A DNA stretch of 50,483 nucleotides from an uncultured Roseburia sp. (GTDB lineage Bacteria; Bacillota; Clostridia; Lachnospirales; Lachnospiraceae): assembly GCA_947088345.1 (NCBI GenBank), contig CAMUGE010000022.1:1-50483 (forward strand). The letters are read 5' to 3'. The position numbers and the translations under genes were made by a program. The notes below the pieces were generated by a model. It saw nothing but the letters and a program-made list of their open reading frames with translations, did no database searches and was not told where the DNA came from. Numbering within the stretch: the first letter of the stretch is position 1; every line of letters starts with the position of its first letter. Shown here piece after piece: positions 45,489 to 50,483 of this stretch.

Positions 45489-45932
45489 TTACTGTTCTTC
45501 CTCGATCGCATGAATCATATCAATGCGGACCTGATGCCTGCCGCCCATAAACTCTGCATCCAGATAAGATTTTACAATATCCTTTGCCAGTTCCTCTCCC
45601 ACAATACGCGCTCCAAACGCAATGATATTTGCATTGTTATGCTCTTTTACCAGCCTTGCCGTCGCCGTATCGGAACACACGGCCGCGCGCACCCCTTTCA
45701 CTTTATTTGCTGCAATTGAAATTCCGACGCCCGTCCCGCAGATCAAAATGCCGCAGTCCGCCTTGCCTGCAGCAACTGCCTGTCCTACGATTTTCCCGTA
45801 TTCCGGATAATGGCAGCTCTCGCTTGTATCCGGGCCGAAATTTATTACTTCATGGCCCAAAGAGTTTAAATATTCTGTAATAACCTGTTTTAAGTCTACC
45901 GCCGAATGGTCATTTCCGATTGCTATCTTCAT
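45489..45932 (-). CDS. rpiB: Ribose-5-phosphate isomerase B
   Basis: A 147-residue RpiB/LacAB-type isomerase interconverting ribulose- and ribose-5-phosphate in the pentose phosphate pathway. MKIAIGNDHSAVDLK, the catalytic Cys in GILICGTGVGISIAANK and EHNNANIIAFGAR are family hallmarks. GAGGAGA precedes ATG 45932. It is the last gene of the ylmC-nrdR-hydrolase-yqeG-rpiB run; the preceding gene ends 83 bp upstream. Supplying ribose phosphate alongside the nucleotide-reductase regulator is a loose thematic link only. Confidence 0.95.
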   Translation of the reverse strand: MKIAIGNDHSAVDLKQVITEYLNSLGHEVINFGPDTSESCHYPEYGKIVGQAVAAGKADCGILICGTGVGISIAANKVKGVRAAVCSDTATARLVKEHNNANIIAFGARIVGEELAKDIVKSYLDAEFMGGRHQVRIDMIHAIEEEQ

Positions 45933-46015
45933 TTCTCCTCATTTCTGCGCTGCTCTTTGCGCATAACGAGTTTGTGTCAGGCAACGCACAGACACAAAAC
46001 TCGCAATTGAAAATT

Positions 46016-46519
46016 TTATTTTTCACTCTTCCTCCTGTGATAGAAAAAAAGCACAATTTTCTCCAGATAACGCTTCAGTACAATCTGGATCTCTTCTTTC
46101 GGATGGATCGGCTTTACAAGAATCGTCCGAATACCGCAGAGGTTTGCCCCGTATATATCCGTAAATATCTGATCGCCGACAAACAGCGTATTGGTCAGAT
46201 CCGTTCCCATCTGCTCCATAGCTTTTTTGTAGTTGGCCGGATTTGGTTTTTTTGCCTTAAAAATATAGGGCATTTTAACCGCATCTGCAAACATTTTCAC
46301 ACGCGGCTCCTTGTTATTCGACAGAAAAATACACCGGTATCCAAGCAGCTTTAAATGACGCACCAAAGCGATCGAGCGTCCATCCGCAGGATGCCCGTGC
46401 GGTACAAGCGTATTATCAATATCAAAAATAATGCCGCGGTATCCCTCTTTGTATAGCGCATCAAAATTAATCTTATAGGCAGAATCCAGATATTCCTGCG
46501 GATAGAATTTTTCAAACAT
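46016..46519 (-). CDS. YqeG-family HAD phosphatase (subfamily IIIA)
   Basis: A 167-residue haloacid-dehalogenase-fold phosphatase. IIFDIDNTLVPHG is the nucleophile motif (DxDxT), FLSNN motif II, KPNPANYKKAM carries the motif III Lys, and FVGDQIFTDIYGAN the acidic motif IV. YqeG proteins are widespread in Firmicutes; relatives in mitochondria are phosphatidylglycerophosphate phosphatases, so a lipid phosphatase role is possible but not established here. I chose ATG 46519 (MFEKFYPQEYLDSAYKI) over 46528 because AGGG lies nine bases ahead and matches homologs. Confidence 0.9.
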   Translation of the reverse strand: MFEKFYPQEYLDSAYKINFDALYKEGYRGIIFDIDNTLVPHGHPADGRSIALVRHLKLLGYRCIFLSNNKEPRVKMFADAVKMPYIFKAKKPNPANYKKAMEQMGTDLTNTLFVGDQIFTDIYGANLCGIRTILVKPIHPKEEIQIVLKRYLEKIVLFFYHRRKSEK

Positions 46520-46530
46520 ACCAGCCATCC

Positions 46531-47073
46531 CTATTTTATAAGTTTCGAAATCTGTTTGAACTGTTCCGTGCCTGCCGCACCTGTCAGCTCAAATAACAGC
46601 GACTCGCAGGTTGTCACGACTGCGCCCTCCTGCACGGCGCGCATAACGGCAATTTCCTTATTGTGCAGATCTCTGGAACTGATACAGTCTTCCACAAGGA
46701 TGGGCACATACCCGCCCTCCAACAGTCCTGACACTGTCTGCTGCACACAGATATGTGCTTCAATACCGCAGAGAATTACATTTTTCTTCCCCAACTTTTT
46801 TAACTTCTCCGCTGCACAGGGATCGTCACAGATACTGAACGTCTTTTTGTCGCAGTATTCCGTAATTCCCGCTGCATCGGTTATTTCCGGCACGTTTTCC
46901 CCGAGCCCTTTCGCATACTGGGCCGTCATTATCATCGGAATTTCCAGAATGCGAAGCCCTGTTAATAATTTCACTGAATTGGCAATCAGCTTTTCCTTTT
47001 CTGCCATGGTCGGAAGTATTTTTTCCTGATAATCAATAATCACACAGCAGGTATCCTCCGGTTTGATCCGCAT
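46531..47073 (-). CDS. Isochorismatase-family cysteine hydrolase
   Basis: A 180-residue hydrolase of the isochorismatase/nicotinamidase superfamily. The catalytic triad appears as Asp in VIIDYQEKI (residue 14), a Lys near CDKKTFS, and Cys in LCGIEAHICVQQT. Members hydrolyse amides or isochorismate; YcaC-like homologs are of unknown substrate and I cannot choose. AGGAGGT lies just before ATG 47073. It is nine bases after nrdR and 11 before yqeG, so it is in the same transcript. Confidence 0.88.
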   Translation of the reverse strand: MRIKPEDTCCVIIDYQEKILPTMAEKEKLIANSVKLLTGLRILEIPMIMTAQYAKGLGENVPEITDAAGITEYCDKKTFSICDDPCAAEKLKKLGKKNVILCGIEAHICVQQTVSGLLEGGYVPILVEDCISSRDLHNKEIAVMRAVQEGAVVTTCESLLFELTGAAGTEQFKQISKLIK

Positions 47074-47082
47074 AAAAACCTC

Positions 47083-47532
47083 CTATTTCAACATTTTTTT
47101 CAGCTCATCCATAAAAATATCAACATCCTTAAATTCACGGTACACCGATGCAAATCTCACATATGCGACAGCCTCTAAGTCTTTGAGCTTGTCCATTACA
47201 AGCTCCCCGATCATAGAACTGGGAATCTCCCGCTCCTCCAGGTTGAAAATCTCTGTCTCCACATCGTCAATCAGCTGATGAATCCGATTGACCGAAATGG
47301 GACGTTTATGGCAGGCGCGCAGCACCCCCGCCTCTATCTTGGAACGGTCATACTGTTCGCGGCTGTTATCTTTCTTTATTACAATCAGAGGGATAGTCTC
47401 TACTTTCTCGTATGTAGTAAAACGCTTTCCGCACTCGTCGCACAGCCTGCGGCGGCGGATGGAACTGTTGTCATCCGCCGGCCGCGAGTCTATGACTTTT
47501 GTATTTTCTTTCCCACAAAAAGGACATTTCAT
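47083..47532 (-). CDS. nrdR: Transcriptional repressor NrdR
   Basis: A 149-residue repressor of ribonucleotide reductase genes. The N-terminal zinc ribbon MKCPFCGKENTKVIDSR with CDECGKRF binds DNA, and the ATP cone (about 49-139, starting VIKKDNSREQYDRSKIEAGV) senses ATP versus dATP. ATG 47532 has GGGAGG seven bases upstream; the longer frame to 47640 overlaps the preceding gene. The length is exactly that of the family. Its likely target in this window is nrdD, whose promoter carries two boxes 32 bp apart. It is 40 bp after ylmC. Confidence 0.97.
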   Translation of the reverse strand: MKCPFCGKENTKVIDSRPADDNSSIRRRRLCDECGKRFTTYEKVETIPLIVIKKDNSREQYDRSKIEAGVLRACHKRPISVNRIHQLIDDVETEIFNLEEREIPSSMIGELVMDKLKDLEAVAYVRFASVYREFKDVDIFMDELKKMLK

Positions 47533-47572
47533 AACTAAGCCTCCCATTATGCGATATCTGTCGTTTGTTTGC

Positions 47573-47848
47573 TCAGCCTTTGCTAATTTTATGTCTGGCT
47601 TCCTTTTCCTCGATGTCGACCAGGATAATATCCGGCCCAATCTTTACAACTTTGCACCATGGAATAAACAACTCGTAATCCCTGCCGATGCAGCCGCACC
47701 ACTTTGCCGGCCCGGGTACAATCAGCGCCCGTATCGTCCCCTCGCATTCGTCCAGATCCAGATCTTTCACACATCCCAGACATTTACAGTCCGTTACATT
47801 GATGATTTCTTTTTCCTCCAGCTCCGAAAAACGCATATACCCTCTCAT
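47573..47848 (-). CDS. YlmC/YmxH-family PRC-barrel sporulation-associated protein
   Basis: A 91-residue PRC-barrel-like protein. MRFSELEEKEIINVTDCKCL and LFIPWCKVVKIGPDIILVDI match the YlmC/YmxH family, linked to sporulation in Firmicutes though the molecular function is unknown. It has several cysteines (residues about 21, 25, 34, 51, 53, 65), more than usual. The start is either 47848, with AGGGG seven bases upstream, or 47836. It sits directly before nrdR, a common clostridial order. Confidence 0.88.
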   Translation of the reverse strand: MRGYMRFSELEEKEIINVTDCKCLGCVKDLDLDECEGTIRALIVPGPAKWCGCIGRDYELFIPWCKVVKIGPDIILVDIEEKEARHKISKG

Positions 47849-47922
47849 TCCGCCGCCCCTATTGCTTTTTACAGGGGCAAAAGCTCATTCCTTATGAGAT
47901 ATATATGCATTCGCAGATGATT

Positions 47923-49023
47923 TTAGACATTAAAGCGAAACAGAATGACATCCCCGTCCGTCACAACATACTCCTTGCCCTCCAGACGCACAATGCCTTT
48001 CTCTTTCGCCGCCGCAAGGCTCTTTGCATCCAGAAGATCCTGATAATTCACAACCTCGGCGCGGATAAAACCGCGCTCAAAATCGGAATGTATTTTTCCG
48101 GCCGCCTGCGGAGCTTTCGTTCCCTTTTGAATCGTCCAGGCTCTCGTCTCATCCTCACCGGAGGTAAGAAAACTGATCAGTCCAAGAAGCGCATAGCTTG
48201 CTTTAATCAGCTTCTCCAGTCCCGATTCTTTTAATCCAAGATCCTCTAAGAACATTGCCTTTTCGTCTTCCTCCAGCTCTGCAATCTCCTGCTCAATCTG
48301 CGCACAGATCACAAATACTTCGCTGCCCTGCTCTTTCGCAATTTCACGAACGCTTTTTACATACGCGTTGTCCGCTCCGTCGCCGGCAAGATCATCCTCG
48401 GAAACATTAGCCGCATAGATCACCGGTTTTGCCGTAAGAAGATTATAGGAATCAAACCAGTCCCTTGCATCCTCATCTTCAACCAGCTCAAATGTTTTTG
48501 CAAGATTTCCAGCCTCCAGATGCGCTTTGATTCCCTCCAAAAGCTGCTGTTCTTTCGCATAAACCTTGTCCATACGCGCCTGTTTTGAAACTTTTGCAAT
48601 TCTTCGCTCTAAAATCTCAAGATCAGAGAAAATCAACTCCAGATTGATTGTCTCGATATCTCTCGCCGGGTCTACTGTGCCGTCCACATGAACGACATTT
48701 GTATCATCAAAACAACGCACGACATGGACGACGGCGTCTACCTCGCGTATATTGGCCAGGAACTGGTTGCCGAGGCCTTCTCCTTTGCTCGCCCCCTTTA
48801 CAAGTCCCGCTATATCCACAAATTCTATGACGGCCGGCGTCACCTTTTTGGATTGGTAAAGATCTCCAAGTTTTTTTAAACGCTCGTCCGGAACGGCGAC
48901 AATCCCGACATTGGGGTCAATCGTGCAGAACGGATAATTGGCTGACTCTGCTTTTGCTTTGGTAAGCGAGTTAAAAAGCGTGCTTTTGCCCACGTTTGGC
49001 AGGCCTACGATTCCTAGTTTCAT
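47923..49023 (-). CDS. ychF: Redox-regulated ATPase YchF (Obg family)
   Basis: A 366-residue P-loop ATPase of the Obg group. Walker [10 protein letters not shown], switch [20 protein letters not shown], and NVSE in place of NKxD explain the preference for ATP over GTP. The C-terminal TGS domain ends [10 protein letters not shown]. YchF binds the ribosome and modulates stress responses. ATG 49023 is canonical ([15 protein letters not shown]) but has a weak ribosome site. Just upstream lies the integrase remnant at 49099, so mobile DNA inserted close to its 5' side. Confidence 0.97.
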   Translation of the reverse strand: MKLGIVGLPNVGKSTLFNSLTKAKAESANYPFCTIDPNVGIVAVPDERLKKLGDLYQSKKVTPAVIEFVDIAGLVKGASKGEGLGNQFLANIREVDAVVHVVRCFDDTNVVHVDGTVDPARDIETINLELIFSDLEILERRIAKVSKQARMDKVYAKEQQLLEGIKAHLEAGNLAKTFELVEDEDARDWFDSYNLLTAKPVIYAANVSEDDLAGDGADNAYVKSVREIAKEQGSEVFVICAQIEQEIAELEEDEKAMFLEDLGLKESGLEKLIKASYALLGLISFLTSGEDETRAWTIQKGTKAPQAAGKIHSDFERGFIRAEVVNYQDLLDAKSLAAAKEKGIVRLEGKEYVVTDGDVILFRFNV

Positions 49024-49098
49024 AATACTATATACCTATCCGAAAAACCTTGATTTACAAGACTTTTCGCCTTTCTATAAATTTTCTCTACGCCCTTT

Positions 49099-49473
49099 TT
49101 ACGCCCTTTTTTCATAACTGGCAGGCGTAGCTGCCTCAAACTGGCGAATGGCGTTTCCCTGTGTCTCGTCCGTCTGCCAATTAACAAACACCAAATCACG
49201 CATGACAAGGCATTTCTTATCTCCTGTCCGGCTATGACGATACTCTAAACTTTTACTGACTGTTAGTGTATGTTTCTTCCAATCTATGGAGTCCCATGTC
49301 AGACCAATCAATTCAGCCGTCCTCAACCCTGTTTCCAACAGCAAGGCAAATTGCCTGTTATTGTCGAAACGCTTTGCCGCTTCAGGAAATTTTTCCTGCT
49401 CGTCAACAGTCAGATACTTAATATCATCTACAGCTATCAAAAAAAAGTCCAATACAAGTATAAAGTATAGCAC
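49099..49473 (-). pseudogene. Tyrosine recombinase remnant, internally deleted but in frame
   Basis: The 124-codon frame contains the integrase segment IKYLTVDEQEKF, the box I Arg context LLETGLRTAELIGLTWDSID, and HTLTVSKSLEYRH. It then jumps to RTGDKKCLVMRDLVFVNW and then to TDETQGNAIRQFEAATP. In full-length integrases of this type, which are around 380-400 residues, these pieces are separated by long stretches holding HxxR and the nucleophilic Tyr. Those are missing, as is the N-terminal DNA-binding domain, so this cannot be an active recombinase. Two in-frame internal deletions are the simplest explanation (inference from family knowledge). Confidence 0.75.
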
Positions 49474-49556
49474 AAAGACTCTGTTTTTTCAATCCTAACC
49501 AACAATTATTCACGACAAACGCATGAACACTCCTATTCTTCCAATTCTCACATTCA

Positions 49557-49923
49557 CTATTTTTTAAAATTCCAAAACCTCTTCCAAATATTTGTTGGTG
49601 AAAGGCTTATTACAAATCGTTTTTTCTTCATTGATAATTTCTTCTTTGTCAATTCCATCATCTTTAAAATACTCAAGCTCCATTTCCTGATAATATTGAG
49701 ATTCTGCGCAGACATTTTATCAAGCGTTGCATTTGCATCTTCACGGAACGTTACATACAACTGCCAATGCATACTCTCTATACTCCAATGACCTCTTAAT
49801 TGCCCGGCTTATTATTTCTATGTCTTCTCTCAGACTGCTGATATAATATCGGTATTCTGTTTTTTCTTCTCCATTCTTCTCTGTACTTTTCCTCTCCATT
49901 GCTATGCTTGAAGCCCCATTTGT
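49557..49923 (-). pseudogene. ISAs1-family transposase 3' remnant with frameshift
   Basis: Reading the minus strand from about 49920, one frame gives SIAMERKSTEKNGEEKTEYR then YYISSLREDIEIISRAI, and a different frame continues RGHWSIESMHWQLYVTFRED to the stop at 49557. Together they match the C-terminal part of ISAs1-family transposases (YYISSL, then GHWxIE-xxHWxLDVTF-ED). The frame changes at about 49792-49801, within an AATTAAGAGG stretch. A second irregularity lies near 49915. About the first two thirds of the gene are missing, so it is a dead fragment. No terminal inverted repeats were identified. Confidence 0.75.
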
Positions 49924-49928
49924 TGGCG

Positions 49929-50063
49929 TTACAGGCTGGCTATAGTGTTACCATTTTTCGCGGTAGCATTGTTTTGTTCGGGCGAAGAATTTCGTCCTGC
50001 GCACTCTGTTAGCGCACTTACCATTAAGAGGGCGGCAAAGATGATGGGTAAACATTTTTTCAT
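49929..50063 (-). CDS. Short lipoprotein-like ORF, probably truncated
   Basis: A 44-residue frame with a lipoprotein-type signal: basic MKK, hydrophobic CLPIIFAALLMVSAL, and a lipobox-like LTEC at 18-21, then a short Asn/Ser-rich tail (AGRNSSPEQNNATAKNGNT) and a stop. Its ATG overlaps the stop of the winged-helix fragment (ATGA). The stop falls just before the transposase remnant, so the gene may have lost its 3' part when that element inserted. It may equally be a complete small lipoprotein. No good ribosome site is seen. Confidence 0.45.
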   Translation of the reverse strand: MKKCLPIIFAALLMVSALTECAGRNSSPEQNNATAKNGNTIASL

Positions 50064-50188
50064 TCCAAACGGGTGAGATAGATGTCTGCCCCGTCTTTCA
50101 GTACCCGGCGTTGGTGTAATCTGATTTCCAATCCCGGAAAAGTAAGTGCGGGGGAGTGGGGCGGCTGCATGGCTTCCACCGGTATCAT
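50060..50188 (-). pseudogene. Truncated winged-helix (OmpR-type) DNA-binding domain
   Basis: A 42-codon frame ends FPGLEIRLHQRRVLKDGADI-YLTRLE and stops. The pattern is the N-terminal beta-sheet and first helix start of an OmpR/PhoB-type Trans_reg_C domain, where YLTRLE would continue into the recognition helices. The receiver domain and recognition helix are absent, so it is a remnant. It runs into the lipoprotein-like ORF with a four-base overlap, probably after a deletion. Confidence 0.5.
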
Positions 50189-50202
50189 ATCAGCAAGGGT
50201 GG

Positions 50203-50406
50203 CTATGGCTTTCTGCGGAACTGGAACAGGGCAGCGATAAGCCGCCGTTTGATGTTGTCCTCGGTGTCCTTGTTGACCTGTCCGTTTTCAAGGGAAGCAA
50301 GCCGGATTCGCTTGCTGTAATGCCGTAAAACCTCGTCAATGGCTTCCGGCTCTCCGCTGGTCGCTCGGATAATGGTTTCATATGGCACAAGTTTAGGATT
50401 CCTCAC
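50203..50406 (-). CDS. Small helix-turn-helix protein of Tn916/Tn1549-type elements
   Basis: A 67-residue protein, MRNPKLVPYETIIRATSGEP to LIAALFQFRRKP. The sequence RATSGEPEAIDEVLRHYSKR followed by DTEDNIKRRL is that of a small helix-turn-helix protein common in Tn916- and Tn1549-like conjugative elements of gut Firmicutes, usually next to a sigma-factor-like or short accessory gene. I chose a GTG start at 50406, because GGAGGTG lies seven bases upstream; an in-frame ATG at 50448 falls inside the preceding gene. It overlaps the preceding gene by 14 bp. Function in the element is regulatory by inference. Confidence 0.75.
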   Translation of the reverse strand: MRNPKLVPYETIIRATSGEPEAIDEVLRHYSKRIRLASLENGQVNKDTEDNIKRRLIAALFQFRRKP

Positions 50407-50482
50407 GGAAAAGCACCTCCATTTCTTCATGCAGCATTTGTAAGGCACTGTGTATGTGATGCCACGCCGTACTCCGGCAGCG
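50393..50482 (-). CDS. Partial small ORF of a conjugative element, cut by the window edge
   Basis: The last 29 codons of a frame that enters from the right edge end AWHHIHSALQMLHEEMEVLF and REES, then stop. This acidic helical C-terminus is what usually precedes the small helix-turn-helix gene in Tn916/Tn1549-like elements. The ribosome site of the next gene is inside it. Its start lies outside the window, so its full length is unknown. Confidence 0.6.
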   Translation of the reverse strand, partial: RCRSTAWHHIHSALQMLHEEMEVLFREES

Positions 50483-50483
50483 T

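Noticed and set aside
49020-49208. 62-codon frame overlapping the integrase remnant
   Set aside because: It lies in a different frame from the integrase similarity and resembles nothing; a shadow of the remnant.

Overview
The window looks like a chromosomal piece of an anaerobic, low-to-moderate GC Clostridia, most likely a Lachnospiraceae-type gut bacterium. I infer this from the oxygen-sensitive enzymes pyruvate:ferredoxin oxidoreductase and NrdD, a MurE with the DNPR motif of meso-DAP peptidoglycan, a YlmC/YmxH sporulation-associated protein, a SpoVB-type flippase, strong Shine-Dalgarno sites and consensus sigma-A promoters. No rRNA, tRNA or CRISPR array was found. The left edge starts inside a pentanucleotide array and the right edge ends inside mobile-element debris, so both ends may be contig breaks.

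Layout. 1-248: an 11-copy TGCTC array with a leftward promoter beside it. 249-11409 (minus): a seven-gene operon, thioesterase > aminopeptidase P > polA > coaE fused in frame to a long FtsA-like ATPase > WalJ-type MBL hydrolase > ACT protein > PFL-family protein. 11493-15781 (minus): an LtaS-type phosphotransferase followed by a YfhO-family membrane protein, probably a cell-envelope polymer module. 15885-18047 (minus): nrdD, with a structured leader and a consensus promoter overlapped by two NrdR-like boxes. 18390-22108 (plus): a heterodimeric ABC exporter. 22264-24651 (minus): dapF and murE, facing the exporter across a 27-bp-arm perfect palindrome. 24859-27634: a CBS-domain manganese-type pyrophosphatase and a hendecad-repeat coiled-coil membrane protein. 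27851-30647 (plus): Cu/Zn superoxide dismutase and a chemoreceptor. 30612-32946 (minus): an EpsG-like polymer protein and two unrecognised exported or anchored beta-rich proteins. 33135-39950 (minus): nifJ, and a PAS/GGDEF/GGDEF-like/EAL c-di-GMP protein. 40213-41853 (plus): an ABC-F ATPase behind a three-hairpin leader. 41938-44519: divergent cysteine desulfurase and SpoVB-like flippase. 44745-49023 (minus): efp, rpiB, yqeG, a cysteine hydrolase, nrdR, ylmC and ychF. 49099-50483: decayed mobile DNA (internally deleted tyrosine recombinase, frameshifted ISAs1-type transposase tail, truncated winged-helix gene, small lipoprotein ORF, and two overlapping genes typical of Tn916/Tn1549-type elements).

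How the genes fit together. nrdR at 47083-47532 encodes the repressor expected to bind the boxes found 29 kb away at nrdD. DapF and MurE are successive steps of meso-DAP peptidoglycan synthesis. The LtaS-type, YfhO, EpsG and SpoVB-type proteins point to envelope polymers. The most unusual items are the CoaE-FtsA-like fusion with its internally repeated linker, the unrecognised nrdD and ABC-F leaders, the hendecad membrane protein, and the integrase that has lost its catalytic core but kept an open frame.
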